A stretch of DNA of 64,000 bases from Pelagerythrobacter marensis (GCF_001028625.1 NZ_CP011805.1:2527001-2591000); one strand, 5' to 3'; positions 1 through 9,305 are shown, counted from the stretch's first letter. Program-made: numbers and translations. Notes: a model not told the origin generated them from the sequence alone.

Positions 1-1264
1 TGCCGATCATGGCCAGCAGGCCAAGATCCAGCATCGTTTCGGTGAACTTGTCCATCCTGGTGGCGGTGGTCGGGCCTGCCGGGCCGACGACTTCGCCCAT
101 CACGGGATCGACCGGGCCGACGTAATAGATCGCACGGCCGCGGAAATCGACCGGCAGGTCCTCACCCCGCGACAGCATGTCCTGGATCCGCTTGTGCGCC
201 GCATCGCGGCCGGTCAGCATCTTGCCCGAGAGCAGCAGACGATCGCCATGCTGCCAGCTTTCCACTTCCTCTTTGGTCAGGTTGTCGAGATCGACCCGCC
301 GGGCGGAGGCGTCGGGCTGCCAGTGAACATCGGGCCATTCATCCAGCTTCGGCGGTTCGAGATAAGTCGGGCCCGATCCGTCGAGCGTGAAATGCGCATG
401 GCGCGTCGCCGCGCAATTGGGGATCATCGCCACCGGCTTGCCCGCCGCGTGGCAGGGCGCGTCGAAAATCTTGACGTCGAGCACGGTCGACAGGCCGCCC
501 AGCCCCTGTGCGCCCACGCCCTGGGCATTGACCGCGTCGTAGATGTCGATCCGCAGCTTCTCGATATCGCTTTGCGGGCCGCGCGCCTTCAGCTGCGCCA
601 TGTCGATCGGGTCCATCAGGCTCTGCTTGGCGAGCTTGACGCAATGTTCGGCAGTGCCGCCGATGCCAATGCCGAGCATTCCGGGCGGGCACCATCCTGC
701 GCCCATCGAAGGGATCTGTTCCAGCACCCAGTCGACGATATTGTCGCTCGGGTTCATCATCTTGAACTTGGACTTGTTCTCGCTGCCGCCGCCTTTCGCA
801 GCCACGTCGATCTCCACCTTGTCGCCCGGAACCATTTCCACCGACAGGACGCACGGCGTATTGTCGCGCGTGTTGCGGCGCGTGAACGCGGGATCGGCCA
901 GGATCGAGGCGCGCAGCTTGTTGTCGGGGTGATTGTAGGCCCGGCGCACCCCCTCATCGACCACGTCCTGCAGGCTGCGGGACGAATCGAGCCGGCAGTC
1001 CTGCCCCCATTTGACGAAGACGTTCACGATTCCGGTGTCCTGACAGATCGGCCGGTGCCCTTCGGCGCACATCCTGCTGTTGGTCAGGATCTGCGCGATC
1101 GCGTCCTTCGCCGCAGGCCCCTGCTCCGCCTCGTAGGCAGCGCCGAGCGCGCGGATATAGTCCATCGGGTGATAGTAAGAGATATACTGCAGCGCGTCGG
1201 CCACGCTCTCGATCAGGTCCGCTTCACGGATCGCTACTACAGGTCGTCCTTCAAAGTCGCTCAT
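1..1264 (-). CDS. Fumarate hydratase class I (3' end cut by window edge)
   Basis: Iron-sulfur fumarase that interconverts fumarate and L-malate in the citric acid cycle (cytoplasm). About 421 codons are visible; the C-terminus runs off the left edge. Motifs of the class I [4Fe-4S] family are present: CAEGHRPICQDTGI near residue 68, and a CPPGMLGIGIGGTAEHC stretch near residue 200. The ATG at 1264 is chosen because GGAAGGAA lies 12 nt upstream; an in-frame ATG seven codons earlier is possible. It diverges from the PCMT-like gene. The family call is firm, but the fumA or fumB subtype cannot be told. Confidence 0.9.
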   Translation of the reverse strand, partial: MSDFEGRPVVAIREADLIESVADALQYISYYHPMDYIRALGAAYEAEQGPAAKDAIAQILTNSRMCAEGHRPICQDTGIVNVFVKWGQDCRLDSSRSLQDVVDEGVRRAYNHPDNKLRASILADPAFTRRNTRDNTPCVLSVEMVPGDKVEIDVAAKGGGSENKSKFKMMNPSDNIVDWVLEQIPSMGAGWCPPGMLGIGIGGTAEHCVKLAKQSLMDPIDMAQLKARGPQSDIEKLRIDIYDAVNAQGVGAQGLGGLSTVLDVKIFDAPCHAAGKPVAMIPNCAATRHAHFTLDGSGPTYLEPPKLDEWPDVHWQPDASARRVDLDNLTKEEVESWQHGDRLLLSGKMLTGRDAAHKRIQDMLSRGEDLPVDFRGRAIYYVGPVDPVMGEVVGPAGPTTATRMDKFTETMLDLGLLAMIG

Positions 1265-1416
1265 CGAAGCCAAGTTCCTTCCCATCGATTGGCGAATCCC
1301 ATAGGCGCGGGGAATGCCTAGCGTCAAAGCGCTTGGCCGGGCGGGGCGATACGCCTAAAGCCATGCCCGATTGACCAACTGTGTTAAGCATGTAATACAG
1401 CGCGCCGAGGCTCCTA

Positions 1417-2019
1417 ATGACACTTGCTGAAACCCGCCCCCCCGAAACCGATTTCGCCGCCGCACGGCGCGCCATGATCGACAGCCAGCTTCGCACGAGC
1501 GGCGTCAACGATGCGTTCGTGCTCGAACGGATGATTGCGGTTCCGCGCGAAGACCACGTGCCGGATTCCGCGCGCCGGGTGGCCTATATGGACCGCGCGA
1601 TCGCGTTCGACGATGGCGGACATATCGCGGCACCGCTGTTTTACGGCGCCATGCTGAACGAAGCGCGGCCTGTGGCGGATGACGGCGTGCTCGTGGTCGA
1701 TGGTGGCAGCGGCTATCTGCCCGCGCTGCTCGAACCGCTAGTCGCATTGGTCAAGACGGTCACGCCGGAAGGGGCGCAGGGGACGCTGCGCGGAACCTAT
1801 TCGCTGATTCTGGTCGATGGTGCGGTCGAGGTGTTTCCCGCCACCCTCACCCGCCGCCTGGCCGAAGGCGGCCGGATCGTCACGGGTCTGATCGAAAACG
1901 GCGTGACGCGCCTTGCCGCGGGCCGCGCCGCAGGCAACGGGATCGGTTGGCTGCGTCTGGCCGAAATGGGCATTCCGCGCTTGCCGATCTTCGACGCGCC
2001 GAAGCGATGGAGCTTCTGA
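1417..2019 (+). CDS. PCMT-family (protein-L-isoaspartate O-methyltransferase-like) protein, degenerate
   Basis: 200 residues. The N-terminal half matches protein-L-isoaspartate methyltransferases (ARRAMIDSQLRTSGV; VPREDHVPD; YMDRAI), and a SAM-loop remnant reads VVDGGSGYLPALL near residue 96. Compared with active enzymes, the acidic residue of motif I is shifted and some 25-30 residues between motif I and the next strand are missing, so methyltransferase activity is doubtful. It lies 1 nt upstream of tolC and is probably co-transcribed. I recall this pairing in sphingomonads, where such proteins are annotated by family only. Confidence 0.8.
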   Translation: MTLAETRPPETDFAAARRAMIDSQLRTSGVNDAFVLERMIAVPREDHVPDSARRVAYMDRAIAFDDGGHIAAPLFYGAMLNEARPVADDGVLVVDGGSGYLPALLEPLVALVKTVTPEGAQGTLRGTYSLILVDGAVEVFPATLTRRLAEGGRIVTGLIENGVTRLAAGRAAGNGIGWLRLAEMGIPRLPIFDAPKRWSF

Positions 2020-2020
2020 G

Positions 2021-3496
2021 ATGAAGGGGAGGCGCGCATTGCCGGCCATGCCGGCACTGGTGGTCGGTGCAGCACTGTTTGCGGTGCCCGCCAGCGCCGA
2101 TACCCTGCGCGAGGCATTGGTCGAAGCCTATCGCACCAATCCGAACCTTCAGGCTGCGCGCGCCGATCAGCGCGCGGTTGACGAAGGCGTGCCAATCGAA
2201 AAATCGGCGGGGCGGCCCAGCGTCGATGCCACTGGCCGATATTCCGAGTTTCTCAACCAGAGCTCCACCAGTTTCACAGCGCCCGAACGCGCCGTCACCG
2301 CCAATATCGATCTGGGCGTCCCGATCTATTCCGGGGGCGCGGTCAAGAACGCGGTTCGCGCCGCCAAAGAGCGTGTACAAGCCGGGCAGGCCGACCTGCG
2401 AGCTACCGAATCGGCCGTTTTCAGCCAGGTTGTCGCGGCCTATATGGACGTGATCCGCAACGAGGCGATCGTCGGATTGGCCGCCAACCAGGTCGATGTT
2501 CTTTCGACCAATCTCCAGGCCACCAGCGACCGTTTCGAGATCGGGGACCTGACTCGCACCGACGTTGCCCAGTCCGAATCGCGGCTTGCCGTTGCGCAGA
2601 GCGATTTTCGTTCCGCACAGGCAAATCTGGTCACCGCGCGGGAAAACTATATCGCGCTGGTTGGCGAGGCGCCGACCGATCTGCAACCGCCTCCGCCCCT
2701 GCCGGGCCTGCCCGCCAGTCCGGAGGCTGCGGTCGACGCCGCGCTTGAGAACAATCCCGATTTGATCGCTGCGCGCGAGCGGGCGCAGGCGGCCGGTTAC
2801 GATATCGATGTCGCCGGTGCCGGACGGCTGCCGCGGGTCTCGCTGTTCACCGGCTACGGGTATGAAAACTACCTGGGTACGCTTGGCGGCGCGGTGACCG
2901 ATGATCCGACTCTGCCCGATGCCGACGTATCGCAGACATCGGCCAGTGTCACGGCGGGCGTTTCCCTCAGCATTCCGATTTTCCAGGGCGGGCGTCCGGC
3001 TGCGCTGCAACGACAGGCCCAGGCGCGTGCTTCGGCCGCGCTCGAAGGCGTCATCGCGACCGAGCGTGACGTGATTGCGCAAGTGCGCGCTGCCTATTCC
3101 AGCTGGCAGGCCTCGCTTGCGATTATCGAAAGCTCGCAATCGGCGGTCGCCGCCGCCGAATTGAGCCTGGAGGGTGTGCGCGCCGAAAACTCGATCGGCA
3201 ACCGCACGATTCTCGACGTGCTCAACGCAGAGCAGGAATTGCTCAACGCGCAAGTCGAACTCGTGACTGCGCGGCGTAACGCTTACGTCGCCGGGTTCAG
3301 CCTGCTTGCCGCGATGGGCCGCGCCGAAGCGCGCGATCTCGGCCTCGACGGAGACGGTCTGCTCTACGATCCGCAGCTCAATTTCGAGCGGGTCGAAGGC
3401 AAGTGGTTCGATTGGGACCGGGACCCGGAGCCAGTCGCGCAATCGACAAGAACCGTTGACATCCCGGCGCAGGACGCTGACATTCCAGAGCAATGA
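2021..3496 (+). CDS. tolC: TolC family outer membrane channel protein
   Basis: Outer membrane efflux channel of type I secretion and RND pumps. 491 residues with a signal peptide (cleavage likely after ALFAVPASA), then two outer-membrane efflux repeats: DTLREALVEAYRTNPNLQAA at the start of repeat 1 and AVDAALENNPDLIAARERAQ at the start of repeat 2. Long amphipathic helices carry the typical GDLTRTDVAQSESRL and NRTILDVLNAEQELLNAQ segments. The ATG at 2021, directly after the PCMT-like stop, is preferred over an upstream in-frame start because it begins the signal peptide. Confidence 0.92.
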   Translation: MKGRRALPAMPALVVGAALFAVPASADTLREALVEAYRTNPNLQAARADQRAVDEGVPIEKSAGRPSVDATGRYSEFLNQSSTSFTAPERAVTANIDLGVPIYSGGAVKNAVRAAKERVQAGQADLRATESAVFSQVVAAYMDVIRNEAIVGLAANQVDVLSTNLQATSDRFEIGDLTRTDVAQSESRLAVAQSDFRSAQANLVTARENYIALVGEAPTDLQPPPPLPGLPASPEAAVDAALENNPDLIAARERAQAAGYDIDVAGAGRLPRVSLFTGYGYENYLGTLGGAVTDDPTLPDADVSQTSASVTAGVSLSIPIFQGGRPAALQRQAQARASAALEGVIATERDVIAQVRAAYSSWQASLAIIESSQSAVAAAELSLEGVRAENSIGNRTILDVLNAEQELLNAQVELVTARRNAYVAGFSLLAAMGRAEARDLGLDGDGLLYDPQLNFERVEGKWFDWDRDPEPVAQSTRTVDIPAQDADIPEQ

Positions 3497-3559
3497 ACGC
3501 ATTCGGGTCGGCCTGTGCCGATCCTGCATCAATCGAGGGCCAGACGGGGGGCCGGGAAC

Positions 3560-4036
3560 TTGCACCAGCAGAACGAAGCATCGGTCGAGGAGATTCTCGA
3601 ATCGATCAAGAAGGTCATTGCGCGCGATAACCGCGCGAGCGCCGCCGAAACGCGCCGCCGGCGCGAGGAAGAGGGCGTTCCCGCATCGGACGTCCAATCG
3701 GATAATGAGCACGAAGGGGTGCTCGACCTTGGCTCTGCCGCTTTCGTTGAGGAAGCGCGGGACGAAGACACCGCCGAAGAAGAGGCGGGCGAGGATTCGC
3801 CGCTGACCACCGATGCGGTACGCGATTCGCTGCGTGAGAATCTCGCCGCGCTCGCCATGCTGGCTGAACCGGGTGCGCAGCCGCAGATCGTGCGTTCCGG
3901 CGAAACTTCGCTGGAAGGTCTGGTCCGCGACATGCTGCGGCCGATGCTTGCCGAATGGCTTGACCGGAATCTGCCCGCGATGGTCGAGCGGCTGGTCAAG
4001 GCCGAGATTTCGCGCATAGCGGGCAAGCGCGGCTAA
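3560..4036 (+). CDS. DUF2497 / PopZ-type polar organizing protein
   Basis: Small acidic, largely disordered protein with two conserved ends. Near the start is a short helix ASVEEILESIKKVIARD; at the C-terminus is the oligomerisation region LEGLVRDMLRPMLAEWLDRN followed by LPAMVERLVKAEISRIAG. This architecture is that of alphaproteobacterial PopZ, which forms a cell-pole hub binding chromosome-partition and cell-cycle proteins. I favour the TTG at 3560 (GGGGGGCCGGGAAC just upstream, conserved helix within the first ten residues); a GTG at 3515 is the alternative. It sits downstream of tolC with a 63-nt gap. Confidence 0.78.
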   Translation: MHQQNEASVEEILESIKKVIARDNRASAAETRRRREEEGVPASDVQSDNEHEGVLDLGSAAFVEEARDEDTAEEEAGEDSPLTTDAVRDSLRENLAALAMLAEPGAQPQIVRSGETSLEGLVRDMLRPMLAEWLDRNLPAMVERLVKAEISRIAGKRG

Positions 4037-4133
4037 GGCGGAATTGCCTTCGGGGCCAGGGCCGCGTCCGCTGGCACAGGCAGGCTGGCCGACAGCGTTG
4101 CAGGTTGCGGTGCCGGACGCTAGGCCAGCGTTC

Positions 4134-6251
4134 ATGATAAGGATCGCAGGCTTCGCAGCCGTTCTCTGCGCGCTGACAATCGCAGCGCCCGCCCTTTCCC
4201 GCGAAACCGCGCCGATGACGGCGCAGGATCTGGTGACGATGCCGCGCCTGGGGGCGCCGGTCGCTTCGCACGATGGCCGATATGCGGTCTATCCCGTCAC
4301 CACGACCGATTCCGACAGTTATGCCCGCACGACGCAGTTCTACTTGCGCGATCTGTCGGGCACCGATGCGCAGGCCGTGGCGCTTGACCTTGGCGGGGCA
4401 GCGGGCAGCCCCGCATTCGGAGCGGACGGCTGGCTCTACTTCCTTTCCGATCGCGCCGGCGCCGATGGGGCGGAGCGCAGCCGGGTCTGGCGCATTGCGG
4501 TCGGGCCGGCCGGCGCGGCTTCTGCGCCGGAACAGGTTACGCAAGTCAGCGCCGCAGTGACCGGCTTCGCGCTTTCGCCCGATGGCCAGCGCATTGCGCT
4601 GTTCGGCGACATCGCCCGCGATTGCCCGACATTCGGCTGCGACACTGAGAACGGCGGCGCGCGGCATCTTCCGGGACCGGGCGATGGCAGACTGTACGAT
4701 GCCGATGACGGCTTCGTCCGGCACTGGGATACCTGGGAAACACCGGGCGTTTTCGCGCGCGTGTTCGCGTTCGATCTGATCGACGGCAAGGTCACGGGCG
4801 AAGGCATCCCGCTCGACGGCCCGGCGGGGGCAGACAGTCTGGTGGGTGACACGCCGACCCGCCCCTTCGGTGGGGGAGAGGATGTCGCGTGGGCACCGGA
4901 CGGGTCGGGCGTCTATTTCGCCGCGCGCCGCTCCGACGCGAGCGAGCCGACCTCGACCAATATCGATATCTGGTGGAACGGCCTGTCGGGCATGTCGCCG
5001 GTCAACCTCACCGCAGCCAACGCGGCGACCGATACGCTTCCTGCCCCGTCGCCCGATGGCAAGTGGCTTGCCTGGGCCGCCATGGCGCGCCCTGGTTACG
5101 AAGCCGATCGGCTGGTGATCCACTTGCGCGATCTGGCCAGCGGCGAAACGCGAACGCTGACGCAGGATTTCGACCGCTCGTTCGGCTCGCTCGCCTGGAC
5201 GCCCGATTCGCGCTGGCTTGTCGCAACCGCGCAGGACGTGCTCGACACTCCGGCCTTTCGGATCGATCCGGCGACGGGTCAGGTGGAAGAGTTGGACCTG
5301 ATGGCGGGCAATGAAGCGCACATCGGCAATCTCGTGCCGCTATCCGGCGACCGCCTGCTGTTCACCCGCGATTCGATCGGCGCGCCGCCAGAATTGTTCC
5401 TGTCGCAAGATTGGCAGCAGGCCATGCCGCTGACCGAAATCGCCGGGCGTCACCTGGGCCGGCTCGTGCCTATCGTCACCCGCCGCTTCAGCTTTGCCGG
5501 GGCCGACGGGGCCACAGTCTGGGGCCAGATCACCAAGCTCGATGGGCACGATGGACCGATGCCCGCAATCCTCTATGTCCACGGCGGTCCGCAGGGTTCG
5601 TTCAACGATGGCTGGTCGACCCGGTGGAATCCTCGCGTGGTCGCGAGTCAGGGCTATGCAGTGGTGTCCGTCGATTTTCACGGGTCCACGGGTTACGGCC
5701 AGGCCTTCACCGACGCGATCAATCGCGACTGGGGCGGCAAGCCGCTCGAAGATCTGCAGACGGGGCTGGCGGCGGCCCTGGCGCTCGATCCTCAGATCGA
5801 CGGCACGCGCGCCTGTGCCATGGGCGCCAGCTATGGCGGTTACATGATGAACTGGATCGCCGGGCAATGGCCCGACCGGTTCGACTGTCTGGTTCAGCAC
5901 GACGGCCTGTTCGACATGCGCAGTTTCTACTACGCGACCGAGGAACTGTGGTTTCCGCGCTGGGATTTCGGCGGGTCCTATTCCGCGAATCCGCAGGCCT
6001 ATGAAAAATGGAACCCCGTGCATCACGTGGACAAGTGGAAGACCCCGATGCTGGTCGTGACCGGCCAGAAGGATTTCCGCGTTCCCTATACTCAGGCACT
6101 GGGCGCGTTCACCGCACTTCAGGAGCGCGGCGTACCGGCTCAACTGCTGGTCTTCCCGGAAGAAAATCACTGGGTGCTGGGGGCGAAGAATTCGCTGCAA
6201 TGGCACGAAACGGTTTTCGACTGGCTCGACCGGTGGCTGGGCGAGGAATGA
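4134..6251 (+). CDS. S9 family (prolyl oligopeptidase-like) serine peptidase, exported
   Basis: 705 residues. A signal peptide (MIRIAGFAAVLCALTIAAPA) is followed by a WD40-like beta-propeller and a C-terminal alpha/beta-hydrolase peptidase domain. The catalytic triad is visible: Ser in GASYGGYM near 566, Asp in GQKDFRV near 646, His in ENHWV near 677. An upstream in-frame start at 4044 would bury the signal peptide, so 4134 is chosen. It resembles dipeptidyl/acylaminoacyl peptidases that trim peptides in the periplasm. Its stop overlaps the next gene's ATG (ATGA), suggesting coupled translation. Confidence 0.9.
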   Translation: MIRIAGFAAVLCALTIAAPALSRETAPMTAQDLVTMPRLGAPVASHDGRYAVYPVTTTDSDSYARTTQFYLRDLSGTDAQAVALDLGGAAGSPAFGADGWLYFLSDRAGADGAERSRVWRIAVGPAGAASAPEQVTQVSAAVTGFALSPDGQRIALFGDIARDCPTFGCDTENGGARHLPGPGDGRLYDADDGFVRHWDTWETPGVFARVFAFDLIDGKVTGEGIPLDGPAGADSLVGDTPTRPFGGGEDVAWAPDGSGVYFAARRSDASEPTSTNIDIWWNGLSGMSPVNLTAANAATDTLPAPSPDGKWLAWAAMARPGYEADRLVIHLRDLASGETRTLTQDFDRSFGSLAWTPDSRWLVATAQDVLDTPAFRIDPATGQVEELDLMAGNEAHIGNLVPLSGDRLLFTRDSIGAPPELFLSQDWQQAMPLTEIAGRHLGRLVPIVTRRFSFAGADGATVWGQITKLDGHDGPMPAILYVHGGPQGSFNDGWSTRWNPRVVASQGYAVVSVDFHGSTGYGQAFTDAINRDWGGKPLEDLQTGLAAALALDPQIDGTRACAMGASYGGYMMNWIAGQWPDRFDCLVQHDGLFDMRSFYYATEELWFPRWDFGGSYSANPQAYEKWNPVHHVDKWKTPMLVVTGQKDFRVPYTQALGAFTALQERGVPAQLLVFPEENHWVLGAKNSLQWHETVFDWLDRWLGEE

Positions 6252-6619
6252 CGAGCCCCAGGGATCTGGCCAGGGCGCAAAGGGCACTGGGTGCGATCGG
6301 CGGCGAAACGGTCGCCCGCCATATTTTCCTGTGCGCAGTATCGGAAAAGCAGAAATGCTGCCGCCGGGAAGAGGGGGAGCGTGCCTGGAAATACCTCAAG
6401 AAAAGGCTGAAGGACTTGCGCCTCGCCGGGACGACGGTTCAGCGGACGAAAGCCGATTGCCTGCAGGTGTGCGAGACAGGGCCGATCGCGGTCGTATGGC
6501 CTGACCAGGTCTGGTATCATTCCTGCACCGAGGATGTCCTCGAACGGATTATCCAGCAACACCTGATCGGCGGGGTGCCGGTGGAAGACTATCGTCTCCA
6601 CAGCGCACCCGGCGGCTGA
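6248..6619 (+). CDS. Thioredoxin-like (2Fe-2S) ferredoxin domain protein
   Basis: 123 residues. Cysteines are spaced as in the thioredoxin-fold [2Fe-2S] ferredoxin family: HIFLCAV near 30, then DCLQVCETGPIAVVWPDQVW near 80, which is the family's most recognisable stretch. It is cytoplasmic, with no signal or membrane segment. The start overlaps the peptidase stop by 4 nt. Its electron partner is unknown, and nothing in the neighbourhood explains the link with an S9 peptidase. Confidence 0.85.
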   Translation: MTSPRDLARAQRALGAIGGETVARHIFLCAVSEKQKCCRREEGERAWKYLKKRLKDLRLAGTTVQRTKADCLQVCETGPIAVVWPDQVWYHSCTEDVLERIIQQHLIGGVPVEDYRLHSAPGG

Positions 6620-6643
6620 ACGGCCTTACGCCGACGGAATGGC

Positions 6644-7171
6644 TCACGCCGTCGCCAGCGGGGCACATTGCGGATCGAGCGCGATTGCCCCGCGGCGCAG
6701 CGCCGCCCGTGCGAGCCGCTCCACCTCCACCTTTCGCCGGGCGGGAGCGAGCGATTGCGACGGGGCCGGGCGGACGATTTCGGCATCGTATCCGTCGGCG
6801 ACGATAACCCCGCAGCATTCGGGCCGAAAATCGGCAAGGTCGAGCGGTGCCCGATCGAGCGCGAGCGGAAGCCCCCAGTAAAACCGATCGCAGAAATCCA
6901 GATAATCGGGCCACTTGCCATCGCCCAGCAAGTCCGCGCGGCTCACCTTGATCTCGACGATAACGATGCGCCCCTTCGCATCGATACCCATCAGATCGGC
7001 GCGCCTGCCATTGCGCAAGGGCATTTCGCCGAGGCACCAGATATCGTTGCGCGCGAACAACCGGGTAATCCCGCGCGCGACATCGGCGGCGCTGGCATTG
7101 TCGAGGGCAGACGCGGTCGGCAGGACATCGATCATCCCCCATCTGTTGGAACAGATAGGGAACTCAGTCAA
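6644..7171 (-). CDS. mmcB: MmcB family DNA repair protein
   Basis: Up to 175 residues, matching the alphaproteobacterial MmcB family (SOS/damage-linked, nuclease-like). Signature parts are GITRLFARNDIWCLGEMPL, RRADLMGIDAKGRIVIVEIK (a PD-(D/E)xK-like D...E-x-K pattern), and DYLDFCDRFYWGL. The start is uncertain: TTG at 7171, or ATG at 7135 (MIDVLP), which has GGGGG directly abutting it. It converges with the ferredoxin-like gene. Confidence 0.85.
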   Translation of the reverse strand: MTEFPICSNRWGMIDVLPTASALDNASAADVARGITRLFARNDIWCLGEMPLRNGRRADLMGIDAKGRIVIVEIKVSRADLLGDGKWPDYLDFCDRFYWGLPLALDRAPLDLADFRPECCGVIVADGYDAEIVRPAPSQSLAPARRKVEVERLARAALRRGAIALDPQCAPLATA

Positions 7172-7195
7172 GTGCGGCGACGGTTATCGAGGGTG

Positions 7196-7588
7196 TCAGG
7201 CGCTGCGACGCGGGCCGAGGGCGCCTGCCTCCGGCGCGAGGGCCAGCAGGGCATCGCGACGCATGCGGTATTCTTCCCACAACGCCTTCGCCGGTTCGCT
7301 GGCGTCGCATCCGCGCGCCTTCACTGCGAGAAGCGCCGCGAGTCCGGGGCGAAGCATCGCCGCCAGATCGCAAAGCCCATCGCGAGCAAGGTCGAGATGC
7401 CATCCGCCCATGTCGCGAATCGCCGCGGCGAAGTTGCGCTCCGCCGGGGCGGGGCGTTCTGTCGCAACCCCGGCGATCAGCCCGATTGCCGCCCCTGCCT
7501 CGCGCAGGGCGGACCATTGCGCGCTCAGCGACGCTTCGCCAGTCGGGGCCTCTGCTGCCGCCGGGTTGATGGACATTGGCGCATTCAT
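7196..7588 (-). CDS. Conserved hypothetical protein
   Basis: 130 residues, mostly helical, with no transmembrane segment or recognised catalytic motif. The conserved-looking core is AAAIRDMGGWHLDLARDGLCDLAAMLRPGLAALL, and an arginine/alanine-rich C-terminus ends LAPEAGALGPRRSA. It lies 24 nt upstream of mmcB in the same direction, so it may share its transcript. GC-rich codon use matches the core genes. I cannot assign a function. Confidence 0.6.
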   Translation of the reverse strand: MNAPMSINPAAAEAPTGEASLSAQWSALREAGAAIGLIAGVATERPAPAERNFAAAIRDMGGWHLDLARDGLCDLAAMLRPGLAALLAVKARGCDASEPAKALWEEYRMRRDALLALAPEAGALGPRRSA

Positions 7589-7705
7589 GATTCGGGCATA
7601 TCCCCGATTCGCTTGCCAAATCGCTAATCGCCGATCAGTTGCGGGCTGCGGCCAAATTCAACTGGCACGCGGCTCCCCCCTTTGCTAAGCGCCCCGCTCG
7701 CGCCA

Positions 7706-7782
<77 letters not shown>

Positions 7783-8024
7783 GCATTTCCGCCGTTTTTG
7801 CCCGTTAGACCGATTTTGCCTTCCGGTGTGTTTCCGGCGAAATGGGGGGAACAGTCGCAAATTATCGCGTCGCTCAAGTAGGATGCGTGCCGAGTCACCA
7901 CACTTGGTTCGCTCTCGACCCGAAAGCAGACATTCCCGCAGTGTCAGCTTTGCGCCCTCCTCTCCGCCATTAGTTCAGTCACGCGCAGTTCCTGAAAGCG
8001 GTCGTCGCTAATAGCCTTCCTCGA

Positions 8025-8306
8025 CTACCAACTTATCTCTCGGTTCAGGCTAGCATGAACATAGTGAATCGATAGCCCGCGCAGAAAAGCCTGCCAAGGT
8101 CGCGGACCCATGAAATGGGAATGGCGGCCATGCTGCCACATAATTACGGCGCGGCCAGCGAGCCCAGCGGCACGAGCACGCATTTGAAGCTCACTGAGAA
8201 TATCCTCTTTTTCGCTATCCGGCTTATTGTGTATTGCCGGATCAAGCGGAAAGATAATCATATCTTGACCTTGCCGACGAATGTGAGCGACCTTGAAGCG
8301 AGGCAT
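8025..8306 (-). CDS. Hypothetical protein
   Basis: About 93 residues beginning MPRFKVAHIRRQGQDMIIFP. The start is set by an AAAGG Shine-Dalgarno 7 nt before the ATG at 8306; a GTG two codons earlier is less likely. The middle (SEKEDILSELQMRARAAGLAG) is helical and the end is tryptophan/histidine rich (MWQHGRHSHFMGPRPWQAFL). It is the first gene inside the element. I do not recognise the family. Confidence 0.5.
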   Translation of the reverse strand: MPRFKVAHIRRQGQDMIIFPLDPAIHNKPDSEKEDILSELQMRARAAGLAGRAVIMWQHGRHSHFMGPRPWQAFLRGLSIHYVHASLNREISW

Positions 8307-8401
8307 AATCACACCTTTCTTTCTGACTTACTTTGTTCGGAATACGTTGGCCTGAACCGACATGGTCGAAGAAATGTCTAAGGTGCAGGAGTTACACCCG
8401 T

Positions 8402-8575
8402 CTATTTGGACCAATGGCCGGTGACCCATTCCCACGCGTGACGATCATAGTCCCAGCGCCAATGTGCCCTGACCCACTTTGTTTTTCCTAAAGGACGGAT
8501 CGTCCGCATGTTTTGCATGCGATCCATGGGTTTTGGGGGGCGAGGCGGACGAAAACGTTTTATTGAACTGCGCAT
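8402..8575 (-). CDS. Small YXWGXW-like repeat protein
   Basis: 57 residues, strongly basic. It starts at an ATG with TAAGGTGA about 6 nt upstream. The C-terminus (WVRAHWRWDYDRHAWEWVTG followed by HW) follows the aromatic pattern of the YXWGXW-type repeat, as in WrWdg..WvWvpGHW, but has no signal peptide. Small size and the absence of a clear partner keep this tentative. Confidence 0.4.
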   Translation of the reverse strand: MRSSIKRFRPPRPPKPMDRMQNMRTIRPLGKTKWVRAHWRWDYDRHAWEWVTGHWSK

Positions 8576-8631
8576 TATCTTCACCTTACTGATAGGCCGG
8601 CCGCGCCGTCACCGAACGCGCCCTGCTTTGA

Positions 8632-8856
8632 TTAACCCTTGGGCGGGAAGGGATCATTCCCGTAGCTGTCACGCTCGCGGATTTGGCCGTTACGACCATG
8701 GATCAGCAGTTCACTTTGCTGACGTTGCGCTGTGCTGCGTGCCGCCTGCGCCGCTTCGGCTTGGGTCGAGTGGATCGATGACACTCGGCTATTGCCGGCG
8801 CCGCGAACGGCCCAACCACCGGAATGCGGGACAACATGTTGATTCTTACCTGCCAT
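8632..8856 (-). CDS. DUF2188 domain-containing protein
   Basis: 74 residues covering essentially one DUF2188 domain: KNQHVVPHSGGWAVRGAGNS at the start, an alanine/glutamine helix, then LLIHGRNGQIRERDSYGNDP as the C-terminal signature. The biochemical role of the family is unknown; such proteins often occur on mobile elements. It is transcribed away from the XRE/ImmA pair. Confidence 0.8.
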   Translation of the reverse strand: MAGKNQHVVPHSGGWAVRGAGNSRVSSIHSTQAEAAQAARSTAQRQQSELLIHGRNGQIRERDSYGNDPFPPKG

Positions 8857-8954
8857 TGGACAAACCTTTTCGTTCTGTTAGTGACGCACCGTTGCGAGTC
8901 TGCAACGTATGTAGGATAATTCCGTATGTCGAACAAAATTGCAAGAGTCGAACG

Positions 8955-9305
8955 GTGACGGCCGTTCATTTCGATGGGGAAAAGTTCGTGGCGGCTCTGG
9001 ATAGCACCAGACGGGCGCGGAACATGACATGGCGTAAGGTTGCCGATGAAGCGCAGGTGAGCGCATCGACATTGACCCGTTTGTCACAAGGAAAGCGGCC
9101 GGATGTCGATAGCCTTGGTGCTCTGACACATTGGGCCGGCCTAGATACCGATGCGTTCTATAGAACCGACACCCCTGCCCAAATCACTGAACCTCTCGCT
9201 AAGGTGACAGCCTATTTGAGGGCCGACCCGAACCTCAGCGACGACGGAGCAAAAGCATTGGAAGCAATTCTCCACGCAACCTACGAACAGTTTCGGAAAA
9301 AATAA
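8955..9305 (+). CDS. XRE-type helix-turn-helix regulator
   Basis: 116 residues with an N-terminal HTH: TWRKVADEAQVSASTLTRLSQG, with helices 2 and 3 at about 24-45. A helical tail (VTAYLRADPNLSDDGAKALE) follows. The GTG at 8955 is preceded by AAGAG. The next gene starts 2 nt after the stop, forming the usual regulator plus ImmA/IrrE-peptidase pair in which the peptidase cleaves or antagonises the repressor. It probably controls element genes or a stress switch. Confidence 0.8.
   Translation: MTAVHFDGEKFVAALDSTRRARNMTWRKVADEAQVSASTLTRLSQGKRPDVDSLGALTHWAGLDTDAFYRTDTPAQITEPLAKVTAYLRADPNLSDDGAKALEAILHATYEQFRKK

Noticed and set aside
1880..4135. 751-codon minus-strand frame opposite tolC and popZ
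   Set aside because: Shadow of high-GC coding sequence; the plus-strand proteins have signal peptides and family motifs.
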